Assembly: GCA_018398805.1 (NCBI GenBank)
Contig: JAGFBZ010000567.1
Location: 493,463 to 557,462 of the forward strand
Length of the DNA stretch: 64,000 nucleotides
Source of the DNA: Hirundichthys speculiger
Lineage: Eukaryota > Chordata > Actinopteri > Beloniformes > Exocoetidae
Direction: 5' to 3'
Of the stretch, positions 1-10,365 are shown piece after piece (the stretch's first letter is position 1; every line of letters starts with the position of its first letter). Below the pieces are notes generated by a model, which was given only the letters and a program-made list of their open reading frames with translations, was not told the origin of the DNA and made no database searches. Both the position numbers and the translations under genes were made by a program.

Positions 1-77
1 GGATACTGGTTCTGGTGGTAGATGGATACTGGTTCTGGTGGTAGATGGATACTGGTTCTGGTGGTAGATGGATACTG
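1..77. repeat. 23-bp minisatellite, truncated by window edge
   Basis: Three full copies and part of a fourth of a 23-bp unit start at 1, 24, 47 and 70. The copies are identical, so the array is young or homogenised. It runs off the left edge, so its true size is unknown. Confidence 0.95.
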
Positions 78-905
78 CAGAGGCAAAGCCACTTTAAATC
101 AAGACTCACATGTTCTTCAGTGAAGAGCAAATGTTGGTTGGTGGAACTAAATTAAAGGCTACTTCCCTTCATCCATCATCTGTACAGTCTGCTTCCTGCT
201 GTGGGTCACTGAGTGTAGTAACACTAAGTTAGTCCGTCAGTTTTACAAAGTCACGATAAAGAGTTGTAAAAGTGGGCATCAATTTATCACTTCAATGATA
301 AAAGCCACCGTGTTAAACAACATCTGGCAGAAAACATGACATCTGTCTGTATCTGTCGCGTAAAGACATGTTCAGAAATACACAAATAAACTGCAGATCA
401 GTTCTGCTTCAGGAGGTTTCAGAGACCTCGGTAGCTGCTGTAAAGGATGAAGAAGAGCTTATATTGTATATTTACTGCTCCCTTCTGTAATGTGTTCAGT
501 GACTAAGTCTGCCAGGTTGAACAGGAGGAAGCATCTTCTGGTGTAGTAAGTTAACAGATATCAGAGTAAAGCACTGAACTGAGGGAAGCCTCTCCTGTAG
601 ACCGGCTGTGGAAAATAAACTAAACTAAAATAATCGATGTGTGACCTGAGGGGTCTCAGATGATGTTTGTGAGAGAGTAAAAATACATCAGAGCTTTCTG
701 TGGCAGATTTAGAAACAAACCTGTGGGCTGTTGAGCATTGGAACTTGGTTCTGGCAGGTGGCATTAAAGATCCTTCAGCTTCAACTTCTTGACTGGAACA
801 TCTGTCTCCTCCAGATGTGGAACAGCTGTGCTGGTCTACCTGAGGGCTGCTGCTGCTGGATGTGCTGCTGCCAGTTCAGTCTGCGTTCCCCGCTTCAGTT
901 TCCAG
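78..905. other. Non-repetitive DNA, no gene seen
   Basis: No long or recognisable reading frame, repeat or RNA gene is visible. It lies next to the CpG-rich patch at 906-1290. If that patch is a promoter firing on the minus strand, this stretch would be first-intron or 5' UTR sequence. A plausible splice donor in minus orientation (CAG then GTAGAC) lies near 838-846. Confidence 0.5.
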
Positions 906-1290
906 AGACTCCGCCGTCCTCCTCCGGCGCATCCTGATCCAACCCGCTTCAATCACGATTTTTTTTTTTTCGTTTTTGGTCTAACGCGAAATAAAACGCC
1001 GCATCCGCGCGGAGACGAAAACACGGTAGATGACACCTGGCTGTCCTCTGGGGAGCGTTTCCGTTCCCCGCCGGACTGAATCCACCTGTTGGCGGATCCG
1101 GGAGCGAGCGGGTCCGGATCCTGGCGGGCGGTCTGCAGAGCGCTGCTGCAGAGAGACGCAGTGAACAATGTTGCTCTGCTGGAGGGAGAAAATGATCTGA
1201 GGAGCGACGCAGACGGCAACAGGCTCGCGCCAAACACGCGCAACTAACACAACTACCGACGCTGGCGGTTTCCCCGCACTGAGGCTGGAG
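906..1290. promoter_or_regulatory. CpG-rich island, possible promoter or 5' exon
   Basis: Base composition changes sharply here: CpG dinucleotides are dense (for example around 985-1015, 1065-1130 and 1195-1260), while they are sparse in flanking DNA and in most of the window outside transposons. In vertebrates an isolated CpG-dense patch of this size is usually an unmethylated promoter with a first exon. Open frames exist on both strands (minus 949-1250, plus 789-1079), but none resembles a protein I recognise, so I read it as non-coding 5' sequence. A minus-strand transcript is slightly favoured because a CAG/GTAGAC donor-like site lies about 60 bp beyond it. It could also be the GC-rich end of an unrecognised element. 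Confidence 0.45.
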
Positions 1291-1515
1291 ATGATCTGAA
1301 AAACTGCTCCTGCTTCTTTTTTTTATTAATGCCGCCCAGAAACATTCAGAGCATCGAGTTTTCCGTCTGTTTAATGAAGGAGAGCAACTCCATGTTCACA
1401 GCAGCTCTTTCTGTTGGTTTAGAGCTGAAAAACACAACCCAGCCTCTGGGCCAGGAAACAGCATGTGGGTCAGTCAGGCCGAACCCAGCAGGACATGACA
1501 GAGACTGTCCAGCAT

Positions 1516-1516
1516 C

Positions 1517-1567
<51 letters not shown>

Positions 1568-1570
1568 TAT
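1516..1570. repeat. (TTTA)n microsatellite, LINE poly-(TAAA) tail
   Basis: About 13 copies of TTTA sit exactly at the 3' end of the minus-strand LINE, so this is the element's own tail, probably lengthened by slippage. Confidence 0.95.
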
Positions 1571-1980
1571 CCTTTATTTAACCAGGTAAGAGTCTCATTG
1601 AGATTAAAATCTCTTTTTCAAGAGAGACCTGGCCAAGAATGGCAACAGTTGGTTAAAAAGACACCAGACAAATCAAATCAACAAACACCAAGCATCATCA
1701 GAATAGATCAATTAAAACAATTACACCCATCGAGGGAACTCTTTTCCCGCAGAGTTGACTTAAATTCACCCAGAGTAATGACTTCAGTCAGTTTCATGTC
1801 CATTTGAAAATTGTTCCAAGAGGATGGAGCAGCATATTTAAAAGTTTTCTTTCCAAACTCTGTGCGAACATTTGGAGCGTAGTGGCTTCACATCTGGGTC
1901 ATATAACTGCACAGATGTGATGGGAGCTGTCCCAGTATGGATTAGTAAATAAAGGTGAGCCAGTGTGAAAGCCTGCAGGT

Positions 1981-2583
1981 GTACAGAGATGGACATCCAG
2001 ATGTGGTCTACAGAGATGGACATCCAGATGTGGTGTACAGAGATGGATATCCAGATGTGGTGTACAGAGATGGACATCCAGATGTGGTCTACAGGGATGG
2101 ACATCCAGATGTGGTCTCCAGAGATGGACATCCAGATGTGGTGTACAGAGATGGACATGCAGATGTGGTGTACAGAGATGGACATCCAGATGTGGTCTAC
2201 AGAGATGGACATCCAGATGTGGTCTACAGGGATGGGCATCCAGATGTGGTCTACAGGGATGGGCATCCAGATGTGGTGTAAAGAGATGGACATCCAGATG
2301 TGGCGTACAGAGATGGACATCCAGACGTGGCGTACAGAGATGGACATCCAGACGTGGCGTACAGAGATGGACATCCAGACGTGGCGTACAGAGATGGACA
2401 TCCAGATGTGGTCTACAGAGATGGACATCCAGACGTGGCGTACAGAGATGGACATCCAGATGTGGCGTACAGAGATGGACATCCAGATGTGGCGTACAGA
2501 GATGGACATCCAGATGTGGCGTACAGAGATGGACATCCAGATGTGGTCTACAGAGATGGACATCCAGATGTGGCGTACAGGGA
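1981..2583. repeat. 27-bp minisatellite inside a LINE RT frame
   Basis: About 22 copies of a 27-bp unit (example 2322-2348). In the LINE frame each unit encodes a nine-residue block of the type LYATSGCPS, which matches the place in fish LINE proteins where an LY...GWPSL block is expected once. Because 27 is a multiple of three, the LINE frame is the same before and after the array. Variation is concentrated at CpG sites (GACGTGG against GATGTGG, GGCGTAC against GGTGTAC) and at a GTG/GTC position that makes TAG stops on the minus strand. Open frames on the plus strand (YRDGHPDVV-type) are by-products of the unit. Confidence 0.93.
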
Positions 2584-2935
2584 CCAGTGATGAGTGAGAT
2601 GGCCGAGTCCGGTAATGAAACGATAAACAGAGTCCAGTTTCCTCACTAAATTATCAGGAGAGTTCATGTAGAGCAGATCACTATAATCCAACAATGGAAG
2701 GAAGAGTTGCTGAAATTAAGTGTTTACGTACCTGATGAGAAAAACGTGATTTATTTCTGAAAAAGAACCCAAGTTTAAGTTTTAATTTGGTGACAAGATT
2801 TTCAACGTGCAGATTAAAAGACAAATTCTGTTCAATAATAAAACCTAAATATTTATAAGATTGGACTCTTTCAATTTCAGTACCTTGAGTGGTTGTGATC
2901 TTTACATTAGCAGTATGTTGAGGACATCAGAAGAA

Positions 2936-3255
2936 AGAGACGGACACTAACAGCTCACATTCATTTGGACATTTTTATCAGAGATCTGGGTGGATTAACG
3001 TGTACCTGTTAGTATCTTTGGTGACTGTTAAAGCTATAAGTCCTGACATCACTGTCCTCCTGTCAGGACGCTGATGCTGAAGCATCCATGAGTGTGAACA
3101 GGACAGCGGATAAATGGGTCTAACCCTAACCCAGGAGACAGTCAGTTTCTACTTTATTATGATCCAACATGATAAATATTGTAGAATAATGAAAACACAC
3201 TGTTAGAAAATAAAGAATCTATTTTCTGTTTTTTATCTTTCTCATCACAAATCAT
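2936..3255. other. Non-repetitive DNA, no gene seen
   Basis: AT-rich sequence between the LINE and the next open stretch. It contains two telomere-like CCCTAA copies near 3122-3132 and nothing else I can support. Confidence 0.5.
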
Positions 3256-3503
3256 TTAAGGCCTCTGTTTCTTACTATCTCTACCCAAATTAAGTAGAAG
3301 AGAGATAACAAGGTTCCCTGAATGCCACAGGAAGAGTCCTCCACATCTCCAAAGACCTGGGATGGTTGTTTTTCGAAGTTCTATGACTTCAAAACCAAAC
3401 TGAACAGGCTTCAGCTGCACACGAAGAACAGACACCTGGTTTCCTTTTTCTATGAGTTTCAGGGAAACATGTTGCAGTGATGCAATTTTACTTCCAATCA
3501 AGT
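3256..3503 (-). other. Unrecognised minus-strand open stretch, possible exon or element fragment
   Basis: Read on the minus strand, this stretch is open for about 82 codons to a stop at 3256, with ordinary amino-acid composition (blocks such as SLKLIEKGNQVSVLRVQL and FGFEVIELRKTTIPGLW). Upstream the frame runs straight into the 50-bp minisatellite, so any true start or splice acceptor is hidden. I do not recognise the protein. It could be a terminal exon, a transposon fragment or chance; there is no clear splice site and no neighbour that helps. Confidence 0.25.
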
Positions 3504-4305
3504 AGAAGAACTGATCCTGAGGACTCTTCTCTGACTGTTCCAGGGAAACCTCTGAAGAACTGATCCTGGAGGACTCTTCTCTGACTGTTCCAGGGGAACC
3601 ACTGAAGAACTGATCCTGGAGGAATCTTCTCTGGCTGTTCCAGGGGAACCACTGAAGAACTGATCCTGGAGGAATCTTCTCTGGCTGTTCCAGGGGAACT
3701 ACTGAAGAACTGATCCTGGAGGACTCTTCTCTGACTGTTCCAGGGGAACTACTGAAGAACTGATCCTGGAGGACTCTTCTCTGGCTGTTCCAGGGGAACC
3801 ACTGAAGAACTGATCCTGGAGGAATCTTCTCTGGCTGTTCCAGGGGAACTACTGAAGAACTGATCCTGGAGGACTCTTCTCTGACTGTTCCAGGGGAACC
3901 TCTGAAGAACTCATCCTGGAGGACTCTTCTCTGACTGTTCCAGGGGAACCACTGAAGAACTGATCCTGGAGGACTCTTCTCTGACTGTTCCAGGGGAACC
4001 ACTGAAGAACTGATCCTGGAGGACTCTTCTCTGACTGTTCCAGGGGAACCTCTAAAGAACTGATCCTGGAGGACTCTTCTCTGGCTGTTCCAGGGGAACC
4101 TCTAAAGAACTGATCCTGGAGGACTCTTCTCTGACTGTTCCAGGGGAACCTCTAAAGAACTGATCCTGGAGGACTCTTCTCTGACTGTTCCAGGGGAACC
4201 TCTAAAGAACTGATCCTGGAGGACTCTTCTCTGGCTGTTCCAGGCCGAAGAACTGATCCTGAGGACTCTCCTCTGGCTGTTCCAGGGGAACCTCTGAAGA
4301 ACTAA
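3504..4305. repeat. 50-bp minisatellite
   Basis: About 16 copies of a 50-bp unit (example 4021-4070), with GGACTCTTCTCTG returning every 50 bases. Variants are GACTGTTCC/GGCTGTTCC and CCACTG/CCTCTA, in short runs. The last two units are damaged (a deletion near 4243-4252). As 50 is not a multiple of three, the long minus-strand frame across it repeats only every 150 bp (three units) and is not evidence of a gene. Confidence 0.95.
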
Positions 4306-4726
4306 TCAGATCCAACACAAGTGTTTCCAGGTAAAAACACATTTTCATTTAACTATTTCACTGGGAATTCTTTTACTATAATAAAGTTGCTATGAACGTA
4401 TTTAAAAACAGAGAAATATTTAAAGTAAAAGTCCACAGATGTATCAGACCATCCTGAAAGAAAGAGACCTTGTTTGTCATGTCAGGCCTTCAGTTGTTCT
4501 GCCAGATCAGAAGTAATTAGATGCTGGTTTGGTTAAGCTGCTGAATCAATAAAACTCTGACAGCATGGTCTCGGTGCACTTATCCAGGTTTTCGAGGGAA
4601 AGAAGGTTTGGCCGAATGAGGAGCACATTTTAATCAGTTTCCACACAATGCTGAACATTTGTGGTTGACAGTTCAGAAAAGATGAAACACACTTGGTGTT
4701 GTAAGTGAACCGAGAGCCAAAGCTTC
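4306..4726. other. Non-repetitive DNA, no gene seen
   Basis: AT-rich spacer between the 50-bp array and the 3' end of the LINE. No frame, RNA or repeat that I can support. Confidence 0.5.
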
Positions 4727-5439
4727 AATTCAATTCAATTCAATTTTATTTGTATAGCGTCTGTTACAATGTCAACTGTCTCCAGGTCTTTACAGAGATC
4801 CAGATCATGACCCCCGAGCAAATATCATTAACTAAAATTATAATATTGAATCCTTCTCAAGGATAATGGCAGGTAAAAAAAACTCCCACAGAGGGAGAAA
4901 AAACCTTTAAGCTAAACAGTGGCAAGAAAAAAACTCCACTTTAAGAGGAAAAAACCTTGATCAGGACCTGGGGGGGGGACCTTCCTGATGAAGACCAGCT
5001 GGATAAAGAAAGAAAAATAGGAGAGACAAGATAGAGAGGATGGAGGACAGAGAGAGGAGACAGGACAGAGAGAGGATGGAGGACAGAGAGAGGAGAGACA
5101 CAAATGACTGAATATAATGACTATATAAACAGATGCAGGTAGCAGCACTGAGGTGAGATGGTCAGAGGACTAGATCACCGGTCACCACGCCAGCCGACAC
5201 CCTGAACACACCTACACACACAGGTGGAGGGAAACGCTTTACAATAATCCAGTCTAGAACTGACAAACGCCTGGATTAATTTTTTAGCATCACCCTGGGA
5301 GAGGATGCTCCTGATCTTGGAGATATTTCAGAGATGAAAATAGGCTGTGTGACAAACCTGATTAATATGCTGCTTAAATGACATATCCTGATCAAAATGA
5401 AGCCAGCGCAAACCCAGTTAATCCATTCCTCAGGTGTTT

Positions 5440-5757
5440 GGGACCAAAGACATTAAACTCTGTTTTATCTGAATTTAGAAGCAAAAGGTTAGAGGACATC
5501 CAGGAATTAATGTCATTAAGACACCCTTGAAGTTTAGCCAAAGGTTTTGTTTCCTCTGGTTTCATGGATAAGTACAGCTGCGTATCATCAGCGTAGCAAT
5601 GAAAGTTTATACCATGGTTCTGGATAATTTGTTGTGAATCTTTGTCAGCCTGGCTACAGTGCTGAACAGAAAACGTGGATTATATTTGTTCTCTTCTAAT
5701 GATGATGAATAATAAGATATTCTAGCTCTGCGTAGGGCTCTTTTGTAGACTATTAAA
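5440..5757 (-). pseudogene. LINE ORF2 RT fragment with YADD motif
   Basis: After the endonuclease-RT linker ([12 protein letters not shown], 5640-5680), the minus-strand sequence jumps straight to the RT catalytic-core block HCYADDTQLYL (5575-5607), followed by SSNLLLLNSDKTEF. In related LINEs roughly 200 or more residues lie between these points, including the first catalytic Asp motif and the GxPQGS region. An internal deletion therefore joins the linker to motif C. Frame changes follow soon after and the rest of the RT is not readable. It cannot encode an active polymerase. Confidence 0.75.
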
Positions 5758-6775
5758 CTATCTTTCAAAGGAACAATGGGAGTCTGCAGATTTACAGGAG
5801 TACCACCTCCTTTCCATTTTACGTGCATTCTGCTTCAGCATGCAAATATGTGAATTATACCAGAGAGCTGAGCTCCTAAGATAAGAAACCCTCTTCCTCA
5901 GAGGAGTGACTGCATCCAGGGCTGAATGTAACATATTAGCAGTATTGTTAACAAGGTAATCAATATCTGCTGGAGTAAAATTCAGGTCGTTGCCCTCAGC
6001 TATTCTATCATATTCCGCCATAGGGAGATGAGAGAGAATGACCTCCTTAAAATTATTCACAGCATCTTCAGAAAGACATCTGCTGTAATGACACGTTTCA
6101 TTTTCTGTTTTAATGCCACAAATGCTGAACTCGAATGTAACTAAAAAGTGGTCCAAGAGAAGAGAATTCAGCGGCGACACTAACTAGTGATGAGTATCTA
6201 TACCATAGGTAAGAACCAGATCCAGGATATGATTAAAGCAGTGAGTCGGTTCTTTCACTTTTTGTGAGACGCCCAATGAATCTAAGAGAGATGTAAAGGC
6301 TAATTTAAAGCTGTCACTGTCAATATCCATATGAATGTTAAAGTCACCCACTATGATTAAACCAGTTAAAAAATCTGGGAATTCAGACAGAAACTCCAGA
6401 TAAGCACCAGCAGGTAGCCGGTATACTGCTACCAACAAGACTGGCTGTTCTGATTTCCAACTCGGGATGGTTAGACTAAGACTGAGGCTTTCAAATGTAT
6501 TATAATTACATTTAGGTTTTGTTTTTACTTGCAGGCTGGAGTTGTAGACAGCTGCTACTCCTCCGACCCGTACTCCGGGGAATATGATAATTATTATAAC
6601 CTGGTGGCGTAGCCTCATTTAAGCTCACATACTCCCCCTCTTGTAGCCATGTTTCTGATGAGCAGAAGACATCGCAACGAGTCTCATTAATAAGATCATT
6701 GATTAACAGAGACTTAGAGCCAAGAGACCTCACATTCAGTAGTTCACATCTAACTACAAGTTCTCTTGGCTCCAA
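5758..6775 (-). pseudogene. LINE ORF2 apurinic-type endonuclease domain, broken
   Basis: This is the N-terminal endonuclease that nicks target DNA to prime reverse transcription. It reads in order LLNVRSLGSKS, FCSSETWLQEGEYV, TPPGYNNYH, then after a frameshift (about 6560-6600) GGVAAVYNSSLQ, AVYRLPAG, the catalytic-type block IVGDFNIHMDID (near 6330-6365), THCFNHILDLVLTYG, an in-frame TAG at 6184-6186, and LLLDHFLVTFEF. In active relatives the last motif is SDH, so the serine is replaced here by leucine. One frameshift, one stop and a lost active-site residue mean it is not functional. Confidence 0.85.
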
Positions 6776-7009
6776 ATGTCTGACAGTTTTTATTTTTATC
6801 AGGTTGTTTTGGTTAACGCCACTATCACAGCGCGCTAAGCAGACTTTAGGAGGACGGGGAATCTACACCAATTCTATGTTTTTGTTCGGCACCATGTTAA
6901 CATTAGCAGCTACATGGTTGATTTCTCTAATTTTAGTGGTCGGTCCTGGAAAAGCAGCAGAGACGCGTGTAAGACTGCAGCTCTGCATCCTGGCCTCCAC
7001 CCTGGATTG

Positions 7010-7240
7010 TCAGGGGGAGCGTCTAAGAGAATCGGCCAAATTCCTAGAAATAAGAGCTGCACCATCCTGGGTTGGATGAATGCCGTCTCTTCTAATCAGA
7101 CCAGGCTTTCCCCAAAAATCCAGCCAATTGTCAATAAAGGCCACATCATTTGCTGGACACCACCACGACAACCAGCGACAGAGCAATGACATGCAACATA
7201 TCATCGAATTAGGATGTAAGAAAGGGCCAGAGACTGGTAT
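7010..7240 (-). pseudogene. LINE ORF1, C-terminal half of SGNH-type esterase domain
   Basis: The minus-strand frame reads [48 protein letters not shown] and [11 protein letters not shown]. The DGIHP block is the Asp-x-x-His segment of SGNH/GDSL hydrolases, which form the C-terminal domain of ORF1 in L2/CR1-type LINEs. It is cut off from its N-terminal half (7965-8494) by a 0.7-kb insertion, and its first residues repeat a segment also present at the end of the upstream half. ORF2 starts about 235 bp further on. Confidence 0.8.
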
Positions 7241-7964
7241 TGATTGATCTGTGCACTCTGAGCGAGTGATAGAAAAAAGGCGAATACACGCGGCGGCCAC
7301 ACGCAGCGCATCGGGAGCGAGCGCCCGCGAACCTGCAGACAGCAGACGCTGCAGAGAGGAGAAAAGGAGAGAGAGGAGGCTTCCAGGAGGAGGTTTCCAG
7401 TCAGAGACAAAGTGGTTCACTGATATTGTGTGCGTGCGTCCATGAGACCTGTAAGTCCCATCACAGTTCATTTAAGCAGTATTTATTTTCATAAGTTGAT
7501 AATTATTTACACCGAGCCTACTTGCTAACTTTGAGTCACGTGGTTGTTAACTGATTAGCTCGTGATGAATGCGTGCGTTCAGTGTGTAAGCTAGTGGGCG
7601 TTGTTTATGGTAATTGTTTACATAGCAGAATATACAGTGATGTCTGTATTTCTTACAAATATTAAAGGTGCACATTATTGTCACATCCTGGCATAAAAAT
7701 ATGTTCATACTGTATGTAATGTGAGCTAAATAATAACTTCTGTTTGTTTCTTAATTAACCGAACCACTCACACTCACAGTCACACAAAGCCAGACCCATG
7801 TTCTGTACTGTTGCTTGAGTTTAATAAACAGTCAAACCAAGAGCAGTTGTCAGCATCTGTGTTCTGACCAACACACCTGGAGCGAAGCTAGATATTCTGA
7901 ACAGTCAGAATCAAGTTATACAGTCCTTTACCGCACCCCTCACTAACATAGGAAGGGGACCAGA
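7241..7964. other. Insertion splitting LINE ORF1; GC-rich head, AT-rich body
   Basis: About 0.7 kb of sequence unrelated to the LINE frame separates the two ORF1 halves. The first 200 bp are CpG- and purine-rich (7265-7400). They are followed by an ATG-containing stretch with a strong donor-like GTAAGT at 7451, then AT-rich DNA with an AATAAA at 7823 and ACACACCTGG at 7871. This would fit a solo LTR or a promoter-bearing insertion, but I see no clean terminal repeats or target-site duplication. The same ORF1 segment (SGPLP/SGPFL) is present on both sides, so a junction between two different LINE copies is also possible. Confidence 0.4.
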
Positions 7965-8494
7965 GAAAACGAGTCCGACATGCTCTTTGCAACATTACAC
8001 ACCGACTCAATATTAACTTTAACTCCTGGGATACACCTGACTATGGTCGTAGCTGCCGGCCTCATGTACCGGACTATAGAATCTCCAATCAGCAGGGAGG
8101 GTTTCTCAGCGGGTGTGTCGCTGAGTGGGGAAAAATGATTTGATACGTGAAGCGAGTGATGGTGATCCACGCGCCTTTGTTTTGGGCTACGCTTCCTTTG
8201 AACCGTCACCTAGCCGCCCTGACTGGCCAGCTGCTCGGGTGCTGCAGGGGGACTGCTAGCTGCAGCTACTCTAGGCCGCTTCGCCGCTACGTTAGCCTGG
8301 CTACCTATCGCATCTGACGGACTATGGTCTAGTTGGAGGAACCGAGCCTCTAGCTCACTGAGCCTCGCCTCCAGAGCTGTGAATAAACTACACTTTATGC
8401 ATTTACCAGTCTGACTAAAGGAGGCAGAGGAAAAACTAAACATTTCACACACTGAGCAGCGGGAGGGGGAAATGGAAAGACTGGAGGAAGCCAT
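7965..8494 (-). pseudogene. LINE ORF1, zinc-ribbon-like, coiled-coil and N-terminal esterase part
   Basis: Starting at the ATG at 8494, the minus-strand protein has a C-x2-C pair (CSVC, residues about 13-16) and a second pair (CIKC, about 32-35). Next comes a heptad-like coiled coil (LEARLSELEARFLQLD, about 42-57) and a basic alanine-rich linker. After an in-frame TAG (8210-8212) the frame continues to the esterase block KPSLLIGDSIVRY (GDS = nucleophile block) and IRCIPG-like sequence. The text then jumps to NIESVCNVAKSMSDS: the usual middle block of the esterase is deleted. ORF1 proteins of this type bind element RNA; this copy is dead. Confidence 0.8.
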
Positions 8495-8715
8495 GCTAAG
8501 AAGTTAGTAGGCCAATAAGCTAAAGAACCAGTGATTAGCAGCAGTGAGAATCCCAGGGAAAAAGTGTGAAGTGGAACAATGTGCGAGTGCTTATTTACAA
8601 TTTACAACAGTGTTGAGTTATCACTTAATCGAGTTTAGTTTTAAAAAGGTTGAAAGAATCAGAGACCGTGAAACCATTCAAACCACCGACAGGAAGTGAT
8701 GTATTGCTTTCCTGG

Positions 8716-10365
8716 GGGGGGGGGATCATCTAATGTGTTGCTGAGACAATTTAATCCCATTTTCACAGCAGACATTTGTGTTCTAGTGAAGTCAGTGTTT
8801 CCTGCTCTGGTCCATCACGTTCCTCCTCAATAGCAAATACGCTGCGACTTCTGCAGGAGCATTTTTCTATTTCCATTCCCGTCTGCTGAAGAAGAGTTCT
8901 TCCTGTCAGACGCTGCGTTTTCTTTTGCCGTTAACAGAAATGTGACAGCATGTAGCAGGACTGTTACTGCTGTGACTGCAGGTCTAGACTCTGTTTCTGA
9001 CCCTGCTGCCTCTGCAGAACGTTAGCTTTCCTTCAGCACACAAACAAATATTGTGGCAGTTGTTTGAGTAACAACTGAACAGACGGACAGCTGTGAGCTT
9101 CAGCAGATGGTATGAGCTCGCTCTGCCTCCAGGTATGAAGGGGGGGGGGTCAGGCTGGAAGGACAAAGCAAACAGGCTGTGACTCTCCCTGTGAAAGCCT
9201 GTTCCAGTACAGGAATCCAGTTGGCAGTGACGTCTCTGTTTGCAGGATGCCCTCTGTCCATCTGTGTCCTCTGTCCTCCCCTCTGTCGTTCCTCTATCTG
9301 TCCCTCACTTTCTCACAGCTGCAGGTACAACTGGATGATCTCTCATCATCGTGATGGTGCCAGCCGATCCCACACATGTGACAAACCTGGCGTCTCTGTC
9401 ATAAACGCTGCAGCGTTATGTAACCCTCAGGTTTCAGGTTTCCATAACTTCCTCTTCTCCCTGGGTTTATCTGTGGAACCTCTATTTCATATCAGAGCTT
9501 CTAGAAGTTCCCTCAGGTTATCGCTGGTTCAATTCCCTTTACTCAGAGCCTGCTGGGTAATTAAAATTGATCCGTTTTCTCTTTGGGAGTCTTCTTAACA
9601 CCAGACATCCTGAAATAGTTAATGCGTTATATTGACTTGTTTCCAGAATTCTTCAAACAGGAGCAGGAACATTTGTTTTTCTTTTAATTTCTTTCTATTT
9701 CTTTATTTTTTGGAAATGTAATTGGTAATTGAATTGTGTTTTTTCTTTCAGTTGAGTTGAGTGAATTAATCTCCAGACTCATCTTAGACGTCTAGACTGT
9801 CTTGTAGCTGAACAACAGCCCAGATGTTACAACAACAGCCCAGATGTTGCAGGACAGTGACATCAGCCCCGTCGTTCGTCTGTGATGGGCTGGTGACACG
9901 TCTGATCGCTGGTTTGATCTCCAGCTGATCATGATTTCCGTAGTCCAGTTACATGGCAGGAATGATTTTTACAGTCAGGCAGCAGAACTGTTAACCTCTG
10001 CTGGTGCCTCTGCTGCTAGAAATGTAAAGGCACCTTATGTAGTAATATTCACATGGGGGCAGAAAATCCCAAGAACGTTGGTGTGAAAAAAGAATCACAA
10101 AAGAGTGTGAGTGTCAGTGTTGAAATATCAGTTTCATTTTCATTTGAAGGAATATTTGCTGGCTGGTAGGAAGCACTGTGAAGCTCCCCCAATCAGGTCA
10201 CGCTTGTTCCCCATTTTTGTTGATGGGAGAGCATTTAGTTAATTGTTATTTAACTAAACTAAACTAAACTCCCCAGCCTTCAAAACTGAGATGGTTTATT
10301 TTTCTTTAAATGAGAAAATGGACTTGATGTCCAGTAAAACGACGTCGGGCTCCACTGTTGTAACA
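8716..10365. other. Non-repetitive DNA, no gene seen
   Basis: Contains G-runs at 8706-8715 and about 9140-9149 and a 139-codon plus-strand frame (9179-9598) with no recognisable similarity. I see no element ends or splice-consistent exons. Confidence 0.5.

Larger units (their letters stand above)
1516..2935 (-). mobile_element. 5'-truncated LINE (C-terminal RT region and 3' tail) carrying a minisatellite
   Basis: Read on the minus strand, 2925-2585 translates as the post-catalytic part of a non-LTR reverse transcriptase, with recognisable blocks such as YKYLGFIIEQNLSF, KLGFFFRNK, LDYSDLLY and GLGHLTHHWSLY. The frame then enters a 27-bp tandem array (1981-2583) and comes out into RLSHWLTFIY, SILGQLPSHLCSYM and AAPSSWNNFQ, the usual C-terminus of fish LINEs. 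The 3' UTR has the well-known fish LINE ending (CTTGGCCAGGTCTCTC, then CTGGTTAAATAAA) and a (TAAA)n tail, seen as (TTTA)n at 1516-1570. Stops (a TAA just after TFIY, and TAG in many repeat units) show it is dead. Everything upstream, including endonuclease and catalytic RT, is missing, as expected from 5' truncation during target-primed insertion. I did not assign a clade. Confidence 0.85.
4727..8715 (-). mobile_element. Long, rearranged L2-like LINE
   Basis: A minus-strand non-LTR retrotransposon with recognisable parts in the expected order. The 5' UTR is at about 8495-8715, then ORF1 (8494-7965 and 7240-7010), ORF2 endonuclease (6775-5758), a fragment of RT (5757-5440), a 3' UTR, and a 3' end CGCTATACAAATAAAATTG followed by (TTGAA)n at 4727-4745. 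Damage includes frameshifts near 6560-6600, in-frame stops at 6184 and 8210, a missing block inside ORF1, a 0.7-kb insertion (7241-7964), and loss of most of the RT. A second copy of the same 3' UTR lies at 27796-28090. The L2-like assignment rests on the ORF1 esterase plus APE-type endonuclease architecture and the tail; no search was possible. Confidence 0.85.

Noticed and set aside
9179..9598. 139-codon plus-strand frame
   Set aside because: No recognisable domain, no splice context and within expectation for chance in a window of this size.
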